Source of the DNA: DASTYK01 sp964384585
Lineage (GTDB): Bacteria; Gemmatimonadota; Gemmatimonadetes; Longimicrobiales; RSA9
Assembly (NCBI GenBank): GCA_964384585.1
Contig: CAYLME010000099.1
Coordinates: 1 to 12,829 of the forward strand
Length of the DNA stretch: 12,829 bases
Direction of reading: 5' to 3'
Each line of letters starts with the position of its first letter. The stretch's first letter is position 1. The notes beneath the pieces are model-generated. The model saw only the letters and a program-made list of their open reading frames with translations. It did no database searches and was not told the DNA's origin. The position numbers and the translations under genes were made by a program. Shown piece by piece: positions 6,380-12,829 of this stretch.

Positions 6380-8880
6380 GCCAGCGGCGACTCCTGCGTT
6401 TGGCGGCCGCCTTTCGGGTTGCGGTAGAGCTGGGCCACGGCCATCCCGGTTCCGACCGAATCACGCTCGAGCAGAAACTCGCCAGTGTTCAGGTCAACCC
6501 CGCCCGGCCGGATCCGGTTCACGTTCGGGAACATCGCAACCGCATCCCAGTCCTTGATCCCCGTCGTATAGACCAACTGGATCCTGGCGGCACGGGCAAC
6601 CTCCATCTGCAGCTCGATGAAAGACGCGCGCGACGCAGCGCCGAATGGGTTGTCGAGCAGAAGTGTGCTGGTCGTGACCCGGTGCCGACCGAGGTTCCGC
6701 GCCCGTAGCTGGGCGAGGGTGCAGTAGAGCAGCACGGCCATCGTGAGCTGCTCGCCACCGCTGTTGATGCCCATGTGCTGGACAGGCTTGTACTCGGCGT
6801 CCCGGAGCGGGTCCGGGAAGAGCATCAGCACCTCGATCGGGTGGCCGAGCCGCTTGACCGCATCCTGCACGAGCTTCGGCCCGGACGGGATCGACTCGCG
6901 GTTGATCACCTCGTCCAGCAGAATCTCCATGCGGGCACGCCGATCGGCCGCGTTCGAATCGCCTAGCCTCACCTTGAGAAAGTTCATCTTCCCGAACCGC
7001 GGCATGTGCGCCGGCAGCTGCGACTGCGTCTCGGCCGCCTTCAGTAATTGCACGCCGCGCTCTGCGGCCGAGAGCATCTGCTCGACCAGCGTGGCGCGGT
7101 GGCGGTCGACCTCCGCGATAGTGCGATTGATGTGCGCCAGTCTGAGATCCAGCTCCTGCAGAATTCGCTCGGCGTCGTCCTCCGTCTCGCGCGGGCTGCG
7201 GGCGCGGATGTCCCGGACCATGGCGCTGTCCGGAGCAATCTTCGCGAAGTGGTCGGACTCAGTCCATTGGTTGATGGCCGCGATGGCGCGGTCGAGCCGG
7301 GCGTTCAGCTTCTGCTGCTCCTGCCCCACCGTGTAGAGCTCCTCCTCGACCTGATTCAGTCGCGCACCGATTGCGGCGTCATTCTCGGGCGGGCGCCAGG
7401 CGGCCGGCGGCCGGGGCGCGTAGCCGGCGATCAGGATCTCGTTGCTCTGCCTCAGCGTGCGCAGCCGATCGACGTCCTTGCCGAGCGTTTTCGCCTGCTG
7501 CTCCGCCAACTGGGCCTCGGCCTCGACCTGCAGTGCCTCACCATTCGCCGCCTCGACCCGTTCCCGCAGCTCGTCGATCACCTTCTTCTCGACAGGTAGC
7601 CACGCCGCGGCGACATCCGCGTCGGCGGGGGCGCCGTTCTCGCCCGGCACGATCTCGGGCAGGTCCATCAGCCCTCGTGCGAAGTCCCGGGCCTCCTTCG
7701 CTTCGCCCTGCGCGCGCGTCTCGCGCTGCACGGCGTTGCCGATCGCGCCGACCGCACCCATCAACGGCGAGTTGAGCGCCGCCTCGCGCTGTGCCTCAGC
7801 CTCTTCCGGGCTCATCGTCCCGACGAGCGCGATGACCTCGGCCTCATCCGCAGGGCTGGGTAGCAGTTTCCGGAACTGCGCCCGCTGATTGCGCGCTCGC
7901 TCCTGCTCCTGCTCGGCCAGCGCCTGCGTCGCGTCCTCACCGATCTCTTTCCTGTAGTGGGCCAGACGCTGGCTGTACTTGGCCTCGTACTCGGCGAGGT
8001 TGCCGGGCTGCGGCTCGATCGGCTCGTTGCCCAAATGCTTGATTCGTGACTCGCGCTCGCGGCGTCCGCCGATGGCGCCCTCGGCCGCGACGATCTCTTC
8101 GTTCAGGACGGCCGCGTGTGCGGCATGCTGCTCCGCGCGCTCTGTTGCCTCATCGGCGAAGGCCTCCTCCTGAGCCGCCTTCGTTTCCAGTTCCGCCGCA
8201 CGCTGCCGCTCAGGTGCGAGGTCGACACCAAACTGGGCGATGTGACCGTCGATGCGTTCGGCCTGCCGCTCCGCGCCGGAGATCTCCGTATCCAGCCCCT
8301 GGATGCGCTGCCCCACTTGCTCGAGCTCGCTGATGAGCGCGTTCCGGCGGGCCACCGCCTGCCGGTGGTGTTCCGCCCGGTCATCGGCCCACTCCTCGGC
8401 GGTGCGGACCTTCTCCGCCTGTGCAGCGAACCACCCACGCGGGTAGGTCGCGCGGAATTCAGCAAGCCGGAAGTCCAGGGTACGAAGGGTTCCGAGCAAC
8501 GACTCTTCGCGCTCGATCTGCTCTCGAACCGTGCGGAGGCTCGCCGTTCGGCGCTGGAAAAGCTCGCTGCCGGCGTTCCGATCGAAATGCGCGTCGTTCG
8601 ACGGGCCGAACACGAAGCCCGCACTCGAGTCCGCTTCGCGCACCGCGCTTTCGGGCGCAACCACAACCGGCACGTCGAGTTCCAGGTCGTCGCACGCGTC
8701 AAGAATCCTCCGCGCCTTGTCTACGTCCTTGTCGCGCACGATCACGCCCAGCGCCAGGTGGGGTGCGCGCTCCACGAACGCGCGGGCCTCTCCACTCGCT
8801 ATGGAGAGCGACTCCGCGGCGTACTCCCAGCCAGACAGCGCCATCTCGACGTCACCCTGCAGGCGGTATTGCCTGAGTTC
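6376..8880 (-). pseudogene. SMC-like ATPase (JetC-type), N-terminally truncated, about 835 codons
   Basis: The reading order from the broken 5' side is as follows. First comes a hinge-like globular segment (about 8600-8775; HLALGVIVRDKDVDKARRIL, LDVPVVVAPE). Then come long charged coiled coils (about 7050-8550, dense in E, R, A and Q), and last a C-terminal head. The head has the ABC signature INSGGEQL (6745-6768) and Walker B LLLDNPFG (about 6641-6663). The Asp is at 6652-6654, and Asn takes the place of the usual Glu. No Walker A or N-terminal head exists, because the serine recombinase gene begins where the SMC sequence ends. The frame stays open further, to 9678, only as antisense of the recombinase. 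An internal ATG at 8844 could start a truncated protein, but it would lack ATP binding. The 3' end is coupled to jetD. JetC-type identity is inferred from this neighbour and the architecture. Confidence 0.75.
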
Positions 8881-8887
8881 ATGAACT
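8876..8887. other. 12-bp perfect palindrome at the SMC/recombinase boundary
   Basis: AGTTCATGAACT is a perfect 12-bp palindrome that contains the ATG at 8881, a candidate recombinase start. It falls at the point where SMC-like sequence gives way to recombinase sequence. It could be an operator for the recombinase or part of a junction. Chance is also possible. Confidence 0.35.
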
Positions 8888-11001
8888 GGCGGAGCAGGCT
8901 GGCTGCCGCTGGCGGTTTGGTAACAAAGGTTGTCCGCGCAACCCGGAAGAGCTCGCGCGAAGAGGAGAAGCAGAAGTTCTCGCATGAGCAGCAACTCGCT
9001 GATATGGAAACGGCGTGGGGTCCTGTTGAGAACGTCTGGGTGTGGTCGGAGAGCCGCAGCGGAACTAGCTTCGAGCGGCCCACGTTTCAGGACCTGCTCG
9101 ACTTCTGCCGTTCGAACCCTCACCCGAAGAGCGACCCGGGCCGCGTTGAATGGTGGGCGCCGCACCGCTTCGGCAGAAGCCTCGACGAGAACGGTGACCC
9201 GGACATTCTGAAATTCATGTCCGTGTACTTCCAGTTTGAGGAGGCCGGCTGGCAGTTGCACTTTTTGAAGGTCCCACGGCTGAATCATCCGCTCGGCGAC
9301 GTCATGAACATAGCGGTGCATGCCTACGCAGCGGCCGTGTACTCCAAAGATCTTTCCGAGAATGCCAGCCGTGGGCGGCGCCGCATCGGCAGCGACGGCT
9401 GGTGGGTAAATGCGCAGGCACCGTGGGGCACCCTGAGGTTCGACACAAGAGAGAACCGCCTGCTCAAGAAGGGTGAGAAGTCGTCTCCCGGCGGTGGCGT
9501 TACCATCCTGGTCGCAGACCCTGACGTCATGCCTCACTGGGAGCCCTCCGCCGACCGCTTCCTCGCGGGCGAATCGTACGAGGCGCTCGGTGAGCTCCTT
9601 TATGAGAAGGGACTCCGCGGACCGCAGGGCGGTGCACTGAAGCACAAGCACATCCGCAACTGGCTGACGAACCGACATCTCATCGGTGAAGTGCTGACGC
9701 GCGATGCTGACTATGGCGAGGTGTGGAACAAAGCCAGGTGGGAACCGCTCGTCGACTTCGCCAAGTTCCGTCGTGTGCAGGAGGAAGTGGCCCGTCGTGA
9801 AAGCGACCCGCGCAACATCAAACGCACGAGCAAGGGCACCTTCATCCTTACGCCCGTCTGCGCATCATGCGGGTCGACTTACCACGGCGGCCGGAACGGA
9901 AAGGCGGTTGGCAATGAGCGTACGTACGTGCACTCCGTTCCCGACCCCAGACTGCATGCACAGCACGCTGACTACGTAGAACACGGGTGTCGCGCGTGGA
10001 GCGTAGTTGCGCACGAACTCGAGGACGCAATCAAGGATCTCATTCTCCAGGAGCGAGCGTCCGACGGCTATCAGGCCGAGGTGCGGGCCGCACTGGCGGA
10101 ACGCGAGAAGTTCCAGAATAGCAGCCAAGGTGCGATCGAGGGTGCCGAAAAGCGCATCAAGGAGCTCGAAGCGGAATACAATGCCGTCGCGCGTGACCAA
10201 ATGCGAGCGGGCAAGCAGCGCAGACCGACGGAGCCGTATGACGAGGAGCTGACGGCAATCACGCAGCGGCTGACGACCGCTAAGTCGGACCTGGAGACCG
10301 CACAGAAGTTCGCAGCTGAGCGGCAGGTGCAATGGGGCCGCATCGCGGCCGCCATCGACGAAACCCGGAACCTCGCAGAGACGTGGGACGCGGTGTCCCT
10401 GGAGCAGCGGCGCACGATTTTCGACTGGTGGGTTCTGGACGTGCTCATCAGTGTCGTGCCCATCGAGGGCCGCAAGCGTGCCAATCAGAAGACCGCCATC
10501 GTCACGCTGCGCAGCGCGCCCGACGCGCCGCGCTACTTCACGTTCGACCGCGGCCGGTCTAACGCCGCGTTGACCTCGTCCAAGACGAACGGGTCGCGCT
10601 CCGCTACCAACAAGGCTGCAAGCAGGGCGCACGCGTCCGCGGAGCCAATCTCGCCTAGTGCCCACGCTGCATGCCCACGGACCAACGGGTCAGGGTCCGA
10701 GAGTGCGGCGGCCAACGCGGGCACCGCGGTCAGGGAACCCCAGTTGCCGAGCGCGACGGCTACGTTGCGCAAGAAGCCGGCGCGGCTTGCGCGACGCAAC
10801 GGCGAGCCCCGGGAAAACGCCTCCCAACCGGCCTCGTCCAAGGACATGAGGTCAAGCAGCGACGGTGACCGCGTCCCCGGGTGCCAGCCGTCGAAGGGCA
10901 GTCTTTCCACTCCGAATGGGGGCTCGCACGGCCCTCTTGAGGCAAACGCCGGCTCAGACGTCAGCTTTGAGAACTTTCGGGGAAATGGGCAGACCTCCTG
11001 A
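8881..11001 (+). CDS. Large serine recombinase (integrase), reads into queG antisense at its 3' end
   Basis: This is a site-specific recombinase likely to integrate and excise the island. Numbered from ATG 8881, the resolvase domain spans about 16-165. It has ATRKSS (20-25) with candidate nucleophile S24, KFSHEQQ (32-38), SGTSFERPTFQDLL (60-73) and HRFGRS (95-100). The recombinase domain follows (about 165-310), then a zinc-ribbon-like segment, VCASCGSTYHGG (326-337) with HGCRAWS (368-374), in which the third ligand may be His351. A coiled coil (about 400-485) comes before the C-terminal part. Recognisable sequence ends near residue 560 (about 10560). Beyond that the frame is antisense to queG until 11001, so the last roughly 147 codons are probably host sequence. 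A TTG at 8917 is an alternative start without the 12-residue leader. Neither start has a clear ribosome site. Confidence 0.85.
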   Translation: MNWRSRLAAAGGLVTKVVRATRKSSREEEKQKFSHEQQLADMETAWGPVENVWVWSESRSGTSFERPTFQDLLDFCRSNPHPKSDPGRVEWWAPHRFGRSLDENGDPDILKFMSVYFQFEEAGWQLHFLKVPRLNHPLGDVMNIAVHAYAAAVYSKDLSENASRGRRRIGSDGWWVNAQAPWGTLRFDTRENRLLKKGEKSSPGGGVTILVADPDVMPHWEPSADRFLAGESYEALGELLYEKGLRGPQGGALKHKHIRNWLTNRHLIGEVLTRDADYGEVWNKARWEPLVDFAKFRRVQEEVARRESDPRNIKRTSKGTFILTPVCASCGSTYHGGRNGKAVGNERTYVHSVPDPRLHAQHADYVEHGCRAWSVVAHELEDAIKDLILQERASDGYQAEVRAALAEREKFQNSSQGAIEGAEKRIKELEAEYNAVARDQMRAGKQRRPTEPYDEELTAITQRLTTAKSDLETAQKFAAERQVQWGRIAAAIDETRNLAETWDAVSLEQRRTIFDWWVLDVLISVVPIEGRKRANQKTAIVTLRSAPDAPRYFTFDRGRSNAALTSSKTNGSRSATNKAASRAHASAEPISPSAHAACPRTNGSGSESAAANAGTAVREPQLPSATATLRKKPARLARRNGEPRENASQPASSKDMRSSSDGDRVPGCQPSKGSLSTPNGGSHGPLEANAGSDVSFENFRGNGQTS
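10533..10575. other. Candidate attachment junction at the queG 3' end
   Basis: The recognisable recombinase ends near 10560 and queG ends at 10533, so the two genes overlap tail to tail. Large serine integrases usually sit directly beside an attachment site. The crossover core should therefore lie in or near this stretch. No second copy is visible in the window, so the exact core cannot be set. Confidence 0.4.
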
Positions 11002-11450
11002 CAGATGTCGCAGCCGAAGATGCGATTGCCGATGAGTGGCCGCAGCTCGACCGGGATCGGCCCGCGATTCTCGATGGTGAGGTAGGAGATGCAGCGTGTC
11101 GCATCCATGACGGGTGCGCCGTTCGCATCGCGGCCTAGCAGCGCACGGGTCGGGCACGCTTCCACGCACGCATTGCAGCGGCCGCAGTGCTCCGTGTCGA
11201 ACGGCGCGTCCGGCTCCAGCTCGACCTCGACGAGCAGCGTGCCGAGGAAGAAGTACGACCCGCGACGCGGATGCAGCAGCATCGTGTTGCGGCCGAACCA
11301 TCCCAGCCCCGCACGCCGCGCGAACTCGCGCTCGAGCACGGGACCGGTGTCCACGTACGCGCGCGCCTGCTCCAGCCTGCGTCCCGTCTCCTGCTCCAGC
11401 CATCGCAGCAGCGCGAGCAGCTTCGGCTTCATGACCCTGTGGTAGTCGCG
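10533..11450 (-). CDS. queG: Epoxyqueuosine reductase QueG, 5' part lost in the assembly gap
   Basis: This cobalamin and [4Fe-4S] enzyme reduces epoxyqueuosine to queuosine in tRNA. The visible 305 residues start at RDYHRVMKPK. They include GLGWFGRNTMLLHPRRGSYF and the ferredoxin-like pair HCGRCNACVEACP and CISYLTIENRGPIP. The second cluster motif is FGCDICQEVCPFP, and HEAT-like repeats close the protein (PLVRGHAAWALGEIG, FVLDEVNAAL). All cluster cysteines are present. About 100 N-terminal residues are missing because the sequence runs into the N gap. The stop (10533-10535) lies within the 3' end of the recombinase frame. The terminal residues DRPRSNVK may have been altered by integration of the neighbouring island. 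Confidence 0.95.
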   Translation of the reverse strand, partial: RDYHRVMKPKLLALLRWLEQETGRRLEQARAYVDTGPVLEREFARRAGLGWFGRNTMLLHPRRGSYFFLGTLLVEVELEPDAPFDTEHCGRCNACVEACPTRALLGRDANGAPVMDATRCISYLTIENRGPIPVELRPLIGNRIFGCDICQEVCPFPRKFSKLTSEPAFASRGPCEPPFGVERLPFDGWHPGTRSPSLLDLMSLDEAGWEAFSRGSPLRRASRAGFLRNVAVALGNWGSLTAVPALAAALSDPDPLVRGHAAWALGEIGSADACALLAALLVAERDPFVLDEVNAALDRPRSNVK

Positions 11451-11550
11451 NNNNNNNNNNNNNNNNNNNNNNNNNNNNNNNNNNNNNNNNNNNNNNNNNN
11501 NNNNNNNNNNNNNNNNNNNNNNNNNNNNNNNNNNNNNNNNNNNNNNNNNN
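11451..11550. other. Scaffold gap of 100 N
   Basis: Exactly 100 undetermined bases separate queG from the lipoprotein gene. The missing queG 5' part needs about 300 bp or more and does not resume after the gap. The true gap is therefore probably longer than shown, and the order or adjacency of the two sides is not proven. Confidence 0.98.
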
Positions 11551-11608
11551 CCGCCCCCGGGGTTCCCGAGACCGACGCCCTCGCTGGCGCCCAGATCGGA
11601 GCCCGAAC

Positions 11609-12829
11609 ATGCCCCACTTCCCTGCCAGAGCCTGGCGTTCCGCAGCGACCCTCGTGGCCGCGGCCATGGCCGCCGCATGTGGTAGCGACGACCCCGCCGG
11701 GACGGAGTGCGAAGTGCAAAGCGTTACCGTCACCGGACTTCCCGCAGAGTTGCCCGCGCTCCAGCCTGTGGCGCTCACGGCCACGATCCAGTCGAGTGGC
11801 TGCAGCGGCCTGACGCCCACATGGTCGGCGTCGCAGGGACTGTCCATTTCTCCCCAGGGCGAGGTCGTGGGTCAGGCGCTGGGTGGACCTCTCACGGTCA
11901 CCGCCACCGTCAACGGCGTGTCCGGAACCGCCGAAACCACGGTGGTCGAAGCTGCCGCGGTGCCGGACGACCGTTGGGCCATCGCGTGGATGTCGGGCCC
12001 GAACGCCGACTACACGCCACCGCTCGACGGGTATCCCTACGCAACCACGACGGGCACCACGCTCACCAAGCAGCGCACCGGCGCCGGCGAATACCGCGTT
12101 ACCTTCGGCGGCCTCGCACCCGCGCCCGGACAGCGCGAAGCGATCCTCGTCTCCGCGTACGGCGGCACACCACGTCGGTGCCGCGTGCTCTCGTGGGGAT
12201 CGCAGGGCGCCGACCTGGTGGCCGAAGTGCGCTGCCACGATTACAACGGTGAACCGGCGGACGCGTGGTTCGTCATCGCGCTGCATCCTGCCGGCGCAAC
12301 CACCGGCCGGTCCGCATTCTTCACCTCGCCCGACGAAGACGGTCTGGTCATGGCCGCGACTACATTCAACTCGCAGGGGCAGCCGGTCGCGTTCACGTCG
12401 AACGGGTCGGGGATGTACACGGTGCGCTTCGAAGGCCTGAGCCGCGGCGTCCCGGGCTCGGTGAAGGAAGCCTTCCATGTCACATCGTTCGGCGAAGGCA
12501 CGAACTGGTGCAAGATCGTGCAGTGGGCAACGACGGCCAATCCGGTCGAGTCGGTCAGCCTGATCGTCCAGTGTTACGACGTGGCAGGAAATCCTGCGGA
12601 CGGGCGCTTCTCGGTGACCATGTTCGAGGGACCGCGCGCCGGCATCCACCGCCTCGGCTTCCTGTGGGCGAACGACCCATCGGCAGCGTCGTACACACCG
12701 TCGGCTACCTACAACCACACATCGGGCGGCGGCCTCAACACCATGACACGCTCCGGCCCGGGCGACTATCTCGTCGGCTGGACCAACCTCCTCCGCCCCG
12801 AAGCCACGGTGGCCGAAGTCAATTTCGTA
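11609..12829 (+). CDS. Secreted lipoprotein with Big2-like domain and cysteine-paired repeats, 3' end beyond window
   Basis: The frame is open for 407 codons from ATG 11609 to the window end. GGAG lies about 7 nt upstream. The start is a lipoprotein signal peptide: MPHFPARAWRSAATLVAAAM, then a lipobox ending at C24 followed by GSDD. Residues about 36-110 resemble a bacterial Ig-like (Big2) domain (VTVTGLPAELPALQPVALTA, SPQGEVVG, LTVTATVNG). After that, at least two and a half copies of a unit of roughly 110 aa follow (about 118-225, 230-345, 350-end). Each complete unit has a GxYxVxFxGL strand and a cysteine pair in the pattern C-x-V/I-x2-W ... V-x-C-x-D-x2-G-x-PAD. The protein is probably anchored to the cell surface or outer membrane. 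Its function is unknown; adhesion or binding is a guess. This composition is common in Gemmatimonadota-like genomes. Confidence 0.85.
   Translation, partial: MPHFPARAWRSAATLVAAAMAAACGSDDPAGTECEVQSVTVTGLPAELPALQPVALTATIQSSGCSGLTPTWSASQGLSISPQGEVVGQALGGPLTVTATVNGVSGTAETTVVEAAAVPDDRWAIAWMSGPNADYTPPLDGYPYATTTGTTLTKQRTGAGEYRVTFGGLAPAPGQREAILVSAYGGTPRRCRVLSWGSQGADLVAEVRCHDYNGEPADAWFVIALHPAGATTGRSAFFTSPDEDGLVMAATTFNSQGQPVAFTSNGSGMYTVRFEGLSRGVPGSVKEAFHVTSFGEGTNWCKIVQWATTANPVESVSLIVQCYDVAGNPADGRFSVTMFEGPRAGIHRLGFLWANDPSAASYTPSATYNHTSGGGLNTMTRSGPGDYLVGWTNLLRPEATVAEVNFV

Noticed and set aside
8116..8880. Plus-strand extension of the recombinase frame to the left
   Set aside because: This stretch is antisense to SMC coiled-coil sequence and precedes the resolvase domain. 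Serine recombinases start directly with that domain.
8926..9678. Minus-strand extension of the SMC frame giving a 1100-residue protein
   Set aside because: The added residues show no Walker A or SMC character and lie opposite clear serine recombinase motifs. The extension is an accidental open frame.
11590..11608. Resemblance of agatcgga to a sequencing adapter near the gap
   Set aside because: Only 8 bases agree, and the following bases differ from the adapter, so this is chance.
11551..11847. Extension of queG across the N gap
   Set aside because: The frame continuing to 11678 or 11847 has no QueG features after the gap. It is open only because N bases hide stops.
11429..12718. Minus-strand open frame of about 429 codons at the right end
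   Set aside because: It reads through the N gap and is opposite the lipoprotein frame, which has a signal peptide, a lipobox and domain repeats.

Overview
The window is high-GC DNA from a bacterial scaffold. A lipoprotein with a Big2-like Ig domain at the right end, next to a queG gene, would suit a soil-type bacterium such as a Gemmatimonadota member. That assignment is an inference from sequence style, not a marker-based call. The window looks like one end of an integrated mobile island (about 1-10560) joined to ordinary chromosome (about 10560-12829, with a 100-N scaffold gap at 11451-11550).

Left part (1-2006): a nest of mobile elements. An intact IS5-family element (56-1270) sits inside the terminal inverted repeat of a second copy of the same element (1-55 and 1275-1286). 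That pair truncates an IS256/Mutator-type transposase (1287-1699). The IS256 remnant in turn seems to cut a gene of which only a 3' piece remains (about 1747-2006).

Middle part (2045-5266): on the minus strand, parA and parB overlap and are followed by a ClpX-like AAA+ ATPase. This is a plasmid-like partition module with an unusual third gene. ParA is divergent from a small hypothetical protein with a Gly6 linker, and the gap between them holds a cluster of DNA dyads that could be an operator or parS.

Right part of the island (5315-about 8880): a JetD-like TOPRIM (DUF2220-type) protein overlaps by 4 nt with the C-terminal two-thirds or so of an SMC-like ATPase. This is the jetC-jetD order of Wadjet anti-plasmid systems. 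The SMC gene lacks its N-terminal head with the Walker A motif, and no jetA or jetB is visible, so the system looks inactivated here. The SMC Walker B carries Asn where the catalytic Glu is expected.

Island edge: the SMC gene stops where a large serine recombinase begins on the other strand (about 8881). The recombinase reads rightward and runs off its recognisable end straight into the 3' end of queG, in antisense. The simplest reading is integration of the island at the 3' end of queG, with the att junction near 10535-10570. The combination of an SMC-TOPRIM anti-plasmid module, ParA/ParB, a ClpX-like ATPase and a serine recombinase is the most unusual thing in the window.
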